Assembly (NCBI RefSeq): GCF_002950945.1
Contig: NZ_CP012673.1
Span: forward strand, 248,001-312,000
DNA: 64,000 nucleotides
Direction: 5' to 3'
Source of the DNA: Sorangium cellulosum
GTDB taxonomy: Bacteria > Myxococcota_A > Polyangia > Polyangiales > Polyangiaceae
The position numbers and the translations under genes are program-made. How positions within the stretch are numbered: the stretch's first letter is position 1; the number at the start of each line of letters is the position of its first letter. Of the stretch, positions 29,101 through 36,266 are shown in pieces. The notes under the pieces were generated by a model that was given only the letters and a program-made list of their open reading frames with translations, did not search any database and was not told where the DNA came from.

Positions 29101-32100
29101 CGCAGTGTGGCGCGGCTGGCTGCCCGCCCGCGTGCGCCGCGGGGCCGTGCGCGGAGGCGGCGACCGTGACGCAGACCCTCTCGTACGACACGGCCTACAA
29201 CCGGCTCGTCCGGCAGGAGGATTCGGCGCCTGCGGTCCCCGGGCCGAACGGGACGGAGCGGCCGGCGCGGAGCCATGTGAGCACCTTCGCGTACGACGCG
29301 GGTTGGGAGGCGCGCGGCGTGCTCACGGCGCTGCGGGAGCGGTCGCTGCTCGCGGGGCCCTCGGGGCGGGTGCTGCAACAGACATCCTACGAATATAGCT
29401 CTGATCTTCCGCTGCCGGTCCGCGCGAGCCAGCCTCTCCTCATCGACGCGGAAGCGCTCGCCGCGTTGCCCGCCGCGGTGCGCGCGCCGCTTCTGGCGCC
29501 GCGCACCCAGGTCGTGACGTATCGCTACGACGCCTTCGGTAATGTGGTGGAGACCTCGGACGCGCTCGGGCCCCTGGACACGAACGTCTACGACGCGACC
29601 GGCGTCTTGCTGGTCGAGACGCGGAACGCCCTCGGCCACGCCACGCAGTACTGCTACGGCACGGCGGGCTGCGCGCTGGCCGCGCTCGCCCCGCGGGCCG
29701 AGGGGGTCGTCCCGGCGCGGAGCATTCTGCCCACGCATGTCCGGACGCCGCAGGGCGACGTGGAGCTCACCGAGCACGACGCCCTCCACCGCCCTGTCCG
29801 CGTGGCGCGCTCCAGCGGTGCGGAGGTCCGGGTTGCGTACCGGGACGCGCGCGACCAGGGCCCCGCGCTCGTTCGCCTCACGGAGCGGCGCGCGGCGGCG
29901 GAGGCCGACGGCGCCCTCGTCGAGCGCCTCGTCGCCTTCCGCGCCGACGGCCTCCTCCTCGGCGAGGCGGTGGCGCACGAGGCGGCGGGCGCGCGCATCG
30001 TCTCGTTCGCCCGCCACGGGCGCCGCGGCGACCGCGTCTTCGAAGCGCTCCCGTATTCCAGCGAGGTGGGCATCGGCACGGCCTTCGACGAGGGGCGCTT
30101 CCCCCCCCCGCCCGAGGGCGCGGCGCGCGGGACGAGCACCGCCTACGACGGGCTCGGGCGCGTCGTGGCCAGCACCGACGCGGCGCGCCTCGTGACGCGC
30201 ATTGCCCACGAGCCGTGGGGCCAGCGCGTCGAGCGGGACCTCGGCGCAGGACCGGGAGCAGGCGTCGAGACGCGCCTCACGATCGCGCGCGATGAGGACG
30301 AGGTCTACGCGATCGTCGACGAGCTCGGGCAGGTGCATCGCTACGAGCGGGACGAGCGCGGGCGCCTGCGCGCGATCGCGCTCGCGGGGACCGCGGCGCC
30401 GCGCCGCGTGGCCTACGACTCGGCCGGCGACATCGCGATGACGTCGCTGCCGGGCGGCATCACGCGGCTGTGGCTCCGCGACGCGCGCGGGCGCGTGATC
30501 GAGCAGCGCACCTGGGATCGTGCGTTCACGGCCTCGGAGAGCGTCGAGGCGACCTACGACGCGCTCGACCGCACGAGCACCCTGTTCGCGTCGTCCTCCT
30601 CGCGCCCGGAGGGCTGGGACGAGATCACGTTCGCCTACGACGCGCGCGACGGCGAACCGGAAGAGCCCGCGCTTGTGGGGCGCCTCGTCGGCGCGACGGT
30701 GATCGATCGCGTGGGCGGGCACCGTCTGGACACGGCGTTCGAGTACGGTCGCGACGGCCGCGTCACGGGCCGGCGCACGACCTTCGAGGCCGACGATGCC
30801 CGACGCGACTACGACGAGCGGCTCTCGTACGGCCTCGACGGCACGCTCGCCTCGTACCGCGATCCGTTCGGCAACACGCTCGAGTTCGCGCGAACCCCGG
30901 GCGGCGCCCCCGCGTCGATCGCGTGGTCGGCCGGCGGGCGCGCGGCCGTCACGCTCCTCGCGGACATCGCGTACGACGCCCGCGGCGAGCTCGCGGCCTA
31001 CCGCGTCCCGTCGGCCCGCCTGCACCGTCACATCGGCCATGACCCGAGCTCGGGGCAGCTCACCCACCTCCGCGCGTGCGCGGGCGACGGCCCGGCCCCG
31101 TGTGATCGTGGGGCCCTGCAGGACGTGACCTTCGACCGCCGCGCGGACGGGCGCATCATCGCGGCGCGGGACGCCGCCCCCCGCGCGGGCGACGCCGGCG
31201 GCCAGGCTCCCCGCGTCACCTCGTACACGTACAGCGCGCGCGGCGAGCTCCTCGGGGCGGTCGCGCCCGGCGTGGCCCACGCGTACGCGTACACGCCGTC
31301 CGGCCAGGTCGACGCGTTCGGCGAGGGCACGGAGCCACACCCCTTCGTCGGCGAGGCAGGGCGCGACGCGCTGCCGCTGCCGGACGGGGGGCATGGCGAG
31401 CTGGACGAGCTCGGCCGGCTCGTTTCCTTCGGGCCGCTCCGCCGCGCCGAGTACGACCCCTGGGGGCGGCTCCGGCGCGTCGAGGTCGACGGCGGGGCCA
31501 TCGTTTACGGGTACGACGCGTTCGGCGAGCGGATCGCAAGGCGCGCGCTCCGTCGCGAAGGGGACCGCGAGGTCCCGGTGTCGCTCGTCGTGTATCCCAC
31601 GCGGACCACGCGCGACGACGGGGTGGAGCGCCAGAGCCTCGTGCGCCTCGAGGATCGGCGCGTCGCGCTCCTCGTCAACGAGACGCGCGTGTTCGGGCTC
31701 GTCGACGACCACCTCGGGGTGGTTCGGCGCGTGGTCGACGAGCGCGGCGAGGCGGTCCTCTCGGCCGATCCGACGCCGTTCGGCGCGCTCGCTCAGGGCA
31801 TCGAGGACAGCGGGTCCGGGTTGGGCAGCACCGAGATGCTGCTCGGGTTCACGGGGCAGCTGCGCGATCCCGACACGGGGCTCGTGCACATGGGGGCGCG
31901 CGAGTACGTCCCGTCGCTCGCGAGCTTCGCGACGCCGGACCCGTACGCGCTCGTGGAGCCCGAGCTCTGCGTGACGCGCTTGCTCGAGTGCCACGCGTAC
32001 GCCTACGCGGCGCACGACCCCCTGAGCTTCATCGACGAGTCGGGCCTCGCGACGAGCTCGCCGACGGGCTCACCGGCAACGGCGCGGCGCCAGACCTTGA

Positions 32101-32543
32101 CCAAGCCCAGGCAAGCGCCCCGCGAGCGCAGCAAGGTGGGCTCCTTCCTCAGGAGGTGGCTCCAGAACTACATCCAGCACGCGGTCTTCGAGCTCAAGCA
32201 CGGCACCGAGCCCACGAACTGGCCAATGAACACGGCGGACGCTGCGATGAATCGCACGACCGAGGCTCCCGCCTCGTCGACGCAGGCGCCACTCCAGCTG
32301 TCGACGCAAGCACGGCCTCCGCGGAACCCGAGTGAGGCCGATGAGAGGAGCGCCCCCGCGACGTCCAGCCCGTTGCGCTGGTTCGAGCGGGCGTTCCGCG
32401 TCGCGAGGGCGTTCGCGGCGTTCGCACGGAGCAATCGAGGGGCCAGCGACGACTTGCTCGGCGCCAGCATCGATCCGCGACGGAACGGCGGCCGGAGCTG
32501 GCACGACATGCTCAGGGCCGCCACCAGCAGGAACGGCCGATAG
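26133..32543 (+). CDS. SpvB/FG-GAP/Rhs lipoprotein, copy 3
   Basis: ATG 26133 starts a 2,136-residue paralogue with lipobox LAAC (Cys17). Domain order matches copies 1 and 2, including Ca-binding repeats (DFDGDGRTD, DLNADGKAD, DANGDGLTD, DVNGDGDMD) and the boundary FIDESGL near residue 1971. In the FG-GAP region it is almost identical to copy 2 at nucleotide level (around 27800-28500), whereas its YD region is more diverged and more GC-rich. The tip is only about 165 residues: a hydrophobic amphipathic segment (SFLRRWLQNYIQHAVFELKH), a Ser/Thr/Pro-rich linker and a basic C-terminus (FRVARAFAAFARSNRG). It matches no enzyme class I know. The gene is the last of the cluster before the mobile-element region. 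Confidence 0.9.
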   Translation: MKRSFLWSGLACVLAACGGDVPGDDGTSSEEGLSRAASSAGVSPSDVSALAPQPGLDVTVTPDRGELSAGLAFPALPSRASSAVAVGLSYQPVPADFAQGFGVGFGLSVPSIQMTTDLGVPYRGRESDTQDVTARLSLGTERLVRVKTETVGGKTRIEYRLDASESAVRLYRYPQGGTVAMRDASGALESVAFTGFEVVYPDGRREIYSEDASVAEGVAVASGFFPTRWPLLHAISATGDAVSYEYTKAGDRSFLRSVRFAGGRSAYALESVPRREGRVSHLMGYPQGPGQLYTKLTASFDGEPMFTWCFVHAVRGEGGPEIVTHPDCQALASEDFAPDRQRMAAALSSESKLLGVYRFGRGQAPFTRSTLAEPLIRFRYTAWGAGDLAGHELVYDMDVPDVSGFGPSGGSELMDINSDGLADIVRYSAREGTSVPSYNSGDLAEASLFTTAGAPLSVERISGGVSRSDVPRFDAAAQATSVFLPDDFDGDGRTDLVQAVASGTQTELVHYAGRADRARPFAAAPSSTVVGVELSRFARGRTQAVDLNADGKADLLTTVAGSTDSTWTAFINMTQPGASALSFKPLVGLTFPFRQGAGTELDNPAYRFLDANGDGLTDFAVIRSSGAGEKGICVYENQGKVTAYASGAASVAKLQAGALLFGDPSANDPVCAQGRFVSVPGLSASQNINAMWLIDVNGDGDMDLVNVTAAANELGVWLGRGERGFAAERRMPLDEGVSVDPDNKWNTRVLDIDADGAEEILVYEPSAGGGRIKVIDFNRDGVKNLIGPDLLSEAEEGPGLRHAVQYATSTDELIRDARRFGRDDARVRALPYPVTVVKRHLTAAGAEAPRVREFQYHAPYFNERERDFAGFGQSEELDAGDDSAASIVRRRVYQVASAAAPVRRFLAGKLRTEESFHPRLSGAQAARIAAGASLGPSGIEAVSQTAETWDEEPYEVEALLAVHEERWALVPAAPGPKTPAFLQQASIRDTQCGAAGCPPACAAGPCAEAATVTQTLSYDTAYNRLVRQEDSAPAVPGPNGTERPARSHVSTFAYDAGWEARGVLTALRERSLLAGPSGRVLQQTSYEYSSDLPLPVRASQPLLIDAEALAALPAAVRAPLLAPRTQVVTYRYDAFGNVVETSDALGPLDTNVYDATGVLLVETRNALGHATQYCYGTAGCALAALAPRAEGVVPARSILPTHVRTPQGDVELTEHDALHRPVRVARSSGAEVRVAYRDARDQGPALVRLTERRAAAEADGALVERLVAFRADGLLLGEAVAHEAAGARIVSFARHGRRGDRVFEALPYSSEVGIGTAFDEGRFPPPPEGAARGTSTAYDGLGRVVASTDAARLVTRIAHEPWGQRVERDLGAGPGAGVETRLTIARDEDEVYAIVDELGQVHRYERDERGRLRAIALAGTAAPRRVAYDSAGDIAMTSLPGGITRLWLRDARGRVIEQRTWDRAFTASESVEATYDALDRTSTLFASSSSRPEGWDEITFAYDARDGEPEEPALVGRLVGATVIDRVGGHRLDTAFEYGRDGRVTGRRTTFEADDARRDYDERLSYGLDGTLASYRDPFGNTLEFARTPGGAPASIAWSAGGRAAVTLLADIAYDARGELAAYRVPSARLHRHIGHDPSSGQLTHLRACAGDGPAPCDRGALQDVTFDRRADGRIIAARDAAPRAGDAGGQAPRVTSYTYSARGELLGAVAPGVAHAYAYTPSGQVDAFGEGTEPHPFVGEAGRDALPLPDGGHGELDELGRLVSFGPLRRAEYDPWGRLRRVEVDGGAIVYGYDAFGERIARRALRREGDREVPVSLVVYPTRTTRDDGVERQSLVRLEDRRVALLVNETRVFGLVDDHLGVVRRVVDERGEAVLSADPTPFGALAQGIEDSGSGLGSTEMLLGFTGQLRDPDTGLVHMGAREYVPSLASFATPDPYALVEPELCVTRLLECHAYAYAAHDPLSFIDESGLATSSPTGSPATARRQTLTKPRQAPRERSKVGSFLRRWLQNYIQHAVFELKHGTEPTNWPMNTADAAMNRTTEAPASSTQAPLQLSTQARPPRNPSEADERSAPATSSPLRWFERAFRVARAFAAFARSNRGASDDLLGASIDPRRNGGRSWHDMLRAATSRNGR

Positions 32544-32666
32544 CCGGGTTCTTGGCGGCCAAGACCGCTATCCAACGGCGCGGACCGCCGAGCGAACCGC
32601 CGCCCCGCGAGGGCGGGTGAAGGATCTCGGGGCACGCGGCATTCACGCCGGCAGAGGCGAACGCTC

Positions 32667-32990
32667 GTGCAGGCGATCCCGGCCAGGCTCCTCCAGCTCC
32701 CGTCAATCTTTGCGCTCGCAGCGCTCGGAGCCCTCGCTGGCTGCGCTCCCGAGGACATCCTCGAGGGCGCGCCGGAGCTCGTCGGGGAGCAACGGGCCGC
32801 GATCCTCGGCGGCTCGCCCGATCCCGCGCGTGACTACGTCGTCAGCGTCGGGGACGAGGGCGGCGCCCTCTGCTCCGGCGTCCTCGTCTCGCGGCGCGTG
32901 GTGCTCACTGCAGCGCATTGCGTCGCTCCCGACGCAGGGCCGCACGGAGGGATCACCCGGGTTTACTTCGGCGCGGACCTCCGCCCGTAG
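32667..32990 (+). pseudogene. Trypsin-like serine protease, 5' fragment
   Basis: A GTG-started frame encodes a lipoprotein signal (FALAALGALAGC) followed by the start of an S1 protease: the activation-type N-terminus AILGGSPDPARDYVVSV, the strand ALCSGVLVSRRVVL and the catalytic-histidine box TAAHC. It stops after 107 residues at GADLRP, well before the Asp and Ser of the triad, where a family member would need another 150 residues or more. The break coincides with the left end of the IS66-type element, so the gene was probably truncated by that insertion. The missing 3' half was not found elsewhere in the window. Confidence 0.8.
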
Positions 32991-33088
32991 CCGCTCCGCC
33001 GACTGCGTTTTTGACATAGCCAGTTTCGGCTGCACGCTACGCGGCGCCGGAAGGGAGCAGTGCCCTGCTCGGCGTACAGGAGCGAGCG

Positions 33089-33502
33089 ATGCCAGGAAGC
33101 AGAGATCTGGTGCAGCTGCGTGCAGCGCTGTCGATGCATCGAGAGCAGCAGAGGCGTGGGAAGTATCCGAGCGAGCTGCGAAAGCGGGCGGAGGCGTACG
33201 CGAAAGAGCGCTGCCGGGCGGGGGCGACGCCGACCGAGATCGCCACGGAGCTCGGTGTCCGCAAGGTCACCGCCGATCGATGGGTATCTGGAGGTGAGCG
33301 TGCGGACGAGGGCGCGTGGCCAGCAACCTCCAAGGCGGTCGAGAGTTTTCCGCTCATGCCCGTCGTGGTGCGCCCTGAGCGCCGAGAGGCGCCGCCTTTG
33401 CGGCTCAAGCTCGCGTTTGCCGATGGGACGCGGATGCAGGTATGTGGGATCGGCGCGCGCGACCTCGTCGAAGCGATCGAAGCGCTGCGGAGGGGACGGT
33501 GA
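33089..33502 (+). CDS. tnpA: IS66 TnpA-like accessory protein
   Basis: ATG 33089 follows AGGAGCG. The 137-residue product has an N-terminal helix-turn-helix region (YPSELRKRAEAYAKERCRAG, then TPTEIATELGVRKVTADRW), a linker, and a C-terminal beta segment (LRLKLAFADGTRMQVCGIGA) ending DLVEAIEALRRG. This is the usual layout of the first gene of IS66 elements. It is full length for the family (110-140 residues). The stop overlaps the likely GTG start of tnpB (GGTGA). Confidence 0.8.
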   Translation: MPGSRDLVQLRAALSMHREQQRRGKYPSELRKRAEAYAKERCRAGATPTEIATELGVRKVTADRWVSGGERADEGAWPATSKAVESFPLMPVVVRPERREAPPLRLKLAFADGTRMQVCGIGARDLVEAIEALRRGR

Positions 33503-33699
33503 CCCCCGCGACGATAGCCAGTCTATCTGGCGGTCGGTCCGGTGGACTTGCGTGGCGCGTTCGACCGGCTCGCCGCGATCACCCGGCAGGTGCTGTGCCT
33601 GGACCCGGCGAGCGGCGCGCTCTTCCTGTTTCTCAATAGAAAGCGCAACCGGCTAAAAGCACTTTGGTGGGACCGCAACGGGTATACAATCCTGTACAA
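33499..33699 (+). pseudogene. tnpB: IS66 tnpB, 5' part (split and frameshifted)
   Basis: The GTG at 33499 (overlapping the tnpA stop) reads VTPATIA, but the conserved continuation VYLAVGPVDLRGAFDRLA lies in a different frame from 33521, so a one-base net shift has occurred near 33517-33521; GTG 33542 could restart. The frame then reads typical TnpB sequence up to RLKALWWDRNGYTILY and is cut at the TACAA at 33695-33699. The remaining codons are found in frame at 38801-38950, on the far side of the nested element. Confidence 0.8.
33695..33699. repeat. Left TACAA direct repeat of nested element
   Basis: TACAA here matches TACAA at 38801-38805. The two copies flank the recombinase element and are the only overlap between the two tnpB halves. 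They mark either the crossover core of the serine recombinase or a short target duplication. Confidence 0.6.
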
Positions 33700-33714
33700 C
33701 CACCTGTCTTCACA

Positions 33715-35832
33715 CTACACCTCTTTCGCTTTCAGACGAGGACGTTGGTTCCGGCTCCGTGATGCACGGGCTGCCGCCGCCCGGTTGCTGAGGCGATCCC
33801 AGCGGCTGCAGTGCTTCGTAGGGTGAGTCGCCGGCTCCTCGTAGAGCCACGCGTGGCCATTGTACGCGTGTGCCTTGATGATGCCGTGCTTCACCCAGCT
33901 GGTCAGCGTGGACTCGTGGATTCCAAGGCGAGCGGCGAGTTCCTTCTTGGTAAGCAGCCCGCGGGCGCGCAGCCGGTCGAAGCGCGGTCGCAGGTCATAG
34001 GTATGCACGAGGTACTGCACGCGCTTCGGCGTGAATCGGGCCCCACCTCGGCCGGGCCAGGCGGCCCCGCCGGGATGGAGTCCACGCGCGTTAAGGATGT
34101 CGGCGATCTCGTCGTAGATGTGGCGGTCGAGCAGCCGGTCGACGAGCTCGACAAGCTCCGCCGGCGTCTTCACTTTCTCCCAGGAAGCCTTCGGGTTCAC
34201 GGTCGTGAGGGTCGTCGTTTGACCGCCTCGGAAGCGAATATGGATCTTCGTGGTCCCGTCGGCAGGTTGCTTCACGAGCGTCGCGTCCTCCACCACGTAG
34301 GCTAGCATGCGCTTCCGCTCCCGGTTCGGCGTCGACGGGTCGGACCACAGCCGCTTGAAGTCGGTCGTCATCGCGACGAGTCGATCGCGAAGCGCCTCAT
34401 CGATCGCGATCCCATCTTCGTGCCGAGCGCGCTCGCGTTCGTCCCGCGCCTTCTCCAGTGCGCGAAGTTTCTCATTCCAATCGGACTCGAGTGTATCTGC
34501 GACGAGACGGTTGCCGGGGTCAACCATCATGAAGCGGCGCTGTGCGAGGTCGGCGTCGATCTGCGCCCTCTCGATCGCGCGACAACGAAGCTGATCCGCT
34601 TCCTCGTACCGTGCCTCGATCTCTTTCCGAATCTCGATCGCCAACTCGACGGCGGCAGGCGTCATCTTCTCGGCCACCAAGAGCCCGACCGCTTCGTCGA
34701 TCGGAGGCCCTGCGAGGGACTGGCAGTTCGGTTCGGCACGGGAATCGGTGGCGCGGTCACAGACGTACCAGGACTCGATCTTCCCTCGCGCCTCCCTGTA
34801 GCGCACGCGAAGATGCTGCCCGCATCGCCCGCAGACGGCGCGCCCCTGCAGGAGCGCGCCGCCCTCACGCGGTGGCGATGCACGCGCGACGTCGTACCCA
34901 CGACCGTTCGACGCGAGGAGCCTGAGGTTCTCTTGGTATCGATCCCAGGTGATGTAACCAGGGTGGGCGTCGGGAATGCAGGCAAGCCAGTCGTCACGTG
35001 CGCGTTTCTGGTGCGTCATCTTGCCATCGATCGTCCGACTGTACACGCGCTGTCCGTACGCGTAGGCACCGGCGTACCGCGGGTTGCACAGGGTCCGCAT
35101 CGCCGCCGATGCCGTGAGCGGACGGAAGATCACGCCCGCCGCTGGGGCGCGGAGGCGAGACGGGAAGCGGAGGCCCTCGTCTCGAAACGCCTTGACCGTC
35201 TGGTGTGCCGAGCCGACGCGGGCGAAGGTCTCGAAGAGGTGTGCGATCGTTTCGCGCACCTGCGTATCCGGGTCGAGGACGACGGTCCCGCTCTCATCGT
35301 AGACGAAGCCGGTGGGGAGAGCGCATCGATACTCACCGCGCCGGGCCTTGTTCAGGACCCCGCCGCGCAGTCTCGACTTCAGGACGTGCAACTCCGCCTC
35401 GCTCATCGTTCCCTTGAGGCCGAGAAGGAGACGATCGTTGAAGTTCGTCGGGTCGTACACGCCATCCTCGTCGAGGATCAGGGTGTTCGCCAGGGCGCAG
35501 ATCTCTAGCAGTCGATGCCAGTCGGCGTTGTTCCTCGCGAGCCTCGAGACCTCGAGCCCCATCACGATGCCGGCACGCCCGAGCCCGACATCCGTCACCA
35601 GCCGCCGAAACCCTTCGCGCCATGCCGCGGATGCACCCGACTCTCCCTGGTCGGAGTCGATCACGACAATACGATCGTCGGGCCAGCCGAGCGCTGTCGC
35701 GCGCGCTCGAAGCGCATACTGGCGTTTCGTGCTCTCGACATTCTCGATCACCTGCTTCATCGACGACTGTCGGATGTACAGGTAAGCGTCACGTTCGAGA
35801 TGGTGCGACTGAACTTTGCGCGACTCATTCAT
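33715..35832 (-). CDS. Large serine recombinase with C-terminal HTH
   Basis: A 705-residue protein begins at 35832 (MNESRKVQSHHLERD). Residues about 15-165 form the resolvase catalytic domain with the nucleophile box YLYIRQSS, SDQGESGAS and the typical GLEVSRLARNNADWHRLLE. A recombinase domain follows (about 185-300), then a zinc ribbon (CGRCG near 348 and the later YVCDRA), a coiled-coil segment, and a C-terminal MerR-like helix-turn-helix (KKELAARLGIHESTLTSWVK). The length fits the large serine recombinase class. The start overlaps the stop of the small upstream ORF by 8 bp, indicating an operon. It presumably inserted the element into tnpB. It looks intact. Confidence 0.88.
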   Translation of the reverse strand: MNESRKVQSHHLERDAYLYIRQSSMKQVIENVESTKRQYALRARATALGWPDDRIVVIDSDQGESGASAAWREGFRRLVTDVGLGRAGIVMGLEVSRLARNNADWHRLLEICALANTLILDEDGVYDPTNFNDRLLLGLKGTMSEAELHVLKSRLRGGVLNKARRGEYRCALPTGFVYDESGTVVLDPDTQVRETIAHLFETFARVGSAHQTVKAFRDEGLRFPSRLRAPAAGVIFRPLTASAAMRTLCNPRYAGAYAYGQRVYSRTIDGKMTHQKRARDDWLACIPDAHPGYITWDRYQENLRLLASNGRGYDVARASPPREGGALLQGRAVCGRCGQHLRVRYREARGKIESWYVCDRATDSRAEPNCQSLAGPPIDEAVGLLVAEKMTPAAVELAIEIRKEIEARYEEADQLRCRAIERAQIDADLAQRRFMMVDPGNRLVADTLESDWNEKLRALEKARDERERARHEDGIAIDEALRDRLVAMTTDFKRLWSDPSTPNRERKRMLAYVVEDATLVKQPADGTTKIHIRFRGGQTTTLTTVNPKASWEKVKTPAELVELVDRLLDRHIYDEIADILNARGLHPGGAAWPGRGGARFTPKRVQYLVHTYDLRPRFDRLRARGLLTKKELAARLGIHESTLTSWVKHGIIKAHAYNGHAWLYEEPATHPTKHCSRWDRLSNRAAAARASRSRNQRPRLKAKEV

Positions 35833-36085
35833 GGTTCCTCGGGGATGTGGATTTCATCGCCATCGCTGCGAAGAGGTGAACAACGGCTCGTTGTTCGTCA
35901 CCGGGGGTCAAGCTCGGAGGTGACGATTGCGTCGGGCGGGATGTCGTGCTCTGGGCGGCTGCTGCCCGCGCCCACGCCCACATGCCTCGCCGAAGCAAGA
36001 GCGCAAGACCGCCCCTCGCTTCGATGGGGAGCCGTTCTCCAAGAGCGGCCGTTCGCAATGTCTCGTACTGCTCGGTCACTTTCAC
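35825..36085 (-). CDS. Small protein of the recombinase operon
   Basis: An 86-residue ORF starts with GTG at 36085 (VKVTEQYETLRTAALGE) and ends inside the recombinase start region. Its first bases overlap the stop of the upstream HTH frame (GTGA), and its TGA overlaps the ATG of the recombinase, so it is embedded in a tightly coupled operon. The N-terminal half is helical (YETLRTAALGERLPIEARG, LALLLRRGMWAWARAAA), the C-terminal half is polar. I do not recognise a named domain. Its position argues that it is a real accessory protein rather than a shadow. Confidence 0.6.
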   Translation of the reverse strand: MKVTEQYETLRTAALGERLPIEARGGLALLLRRGMWAWARAAAAQSTTSRPTQSSPPSLTPGDEQRAVVHLFAAMAMKSTSPRNHE

Positions 36086-36266
36086 CCCCGCAGCGGCTTC
36101 TTCACCACCGGCTCGGGCGCCCGCTGTGCCGATTTTTTTTTCCGCCGAGCGCGCGCTCGATCGTCCTGGGGTGGATCTCGACCGAAAACATTTGCCAGAT
36201 CAGCCTCGCCAGCCCGCGCGCTCGGAGCGGTTTCCCCGGGACGATCTGTCTCTCGGCGAAGGCTAG
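36082..36266 (-). pseudogene. 3' part of split HTH gene, with A9 frameshift
   Basis: Read on the minus strand from the CTAG at 36263-36266, the frame encodes LAFAERQIVPGKPLRARGLA and RTIERALGGKK, a winged-helix-like tail that completes the HTH protein begun at 38323. Directly after GGKK there is a run of nine A (plus-strand T9 at 36133-36141). In the original frame translation ends shortly after it (SGRPSRW). In the shifted frame it continues SAQRAPEPVVKKPLRG and stops exactly on the GTGA overlap with the next gene. The shifted ending is the more natural one, so the run is a slippage site or an error. Confidence 0.65.
36263..36266. repeat. CTAG target duplication, left copy
   Basis: CTAG immediately flanks the IS1182-type element on this side and recurs at 37996-37999. 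Merging the two copies rejoins the HTH gene in frame (GDI-LAF), which is strong evidence that this is the 4-bp target duplication. Confidence 0.8.

Noticed and set aside
12407..32543. Possibility that the three Rhs genes are an assembly artefact of one gene
   Set aside because: The copies differ at many synonymous sites, in their gaps and in their tips, so they are distinct genes.
33811..35508. Plus-strand frames opposite the serine recombinase
   Set aside because: The recombinase has clear catalytic motifs on the minus strand; these frames are shadows.
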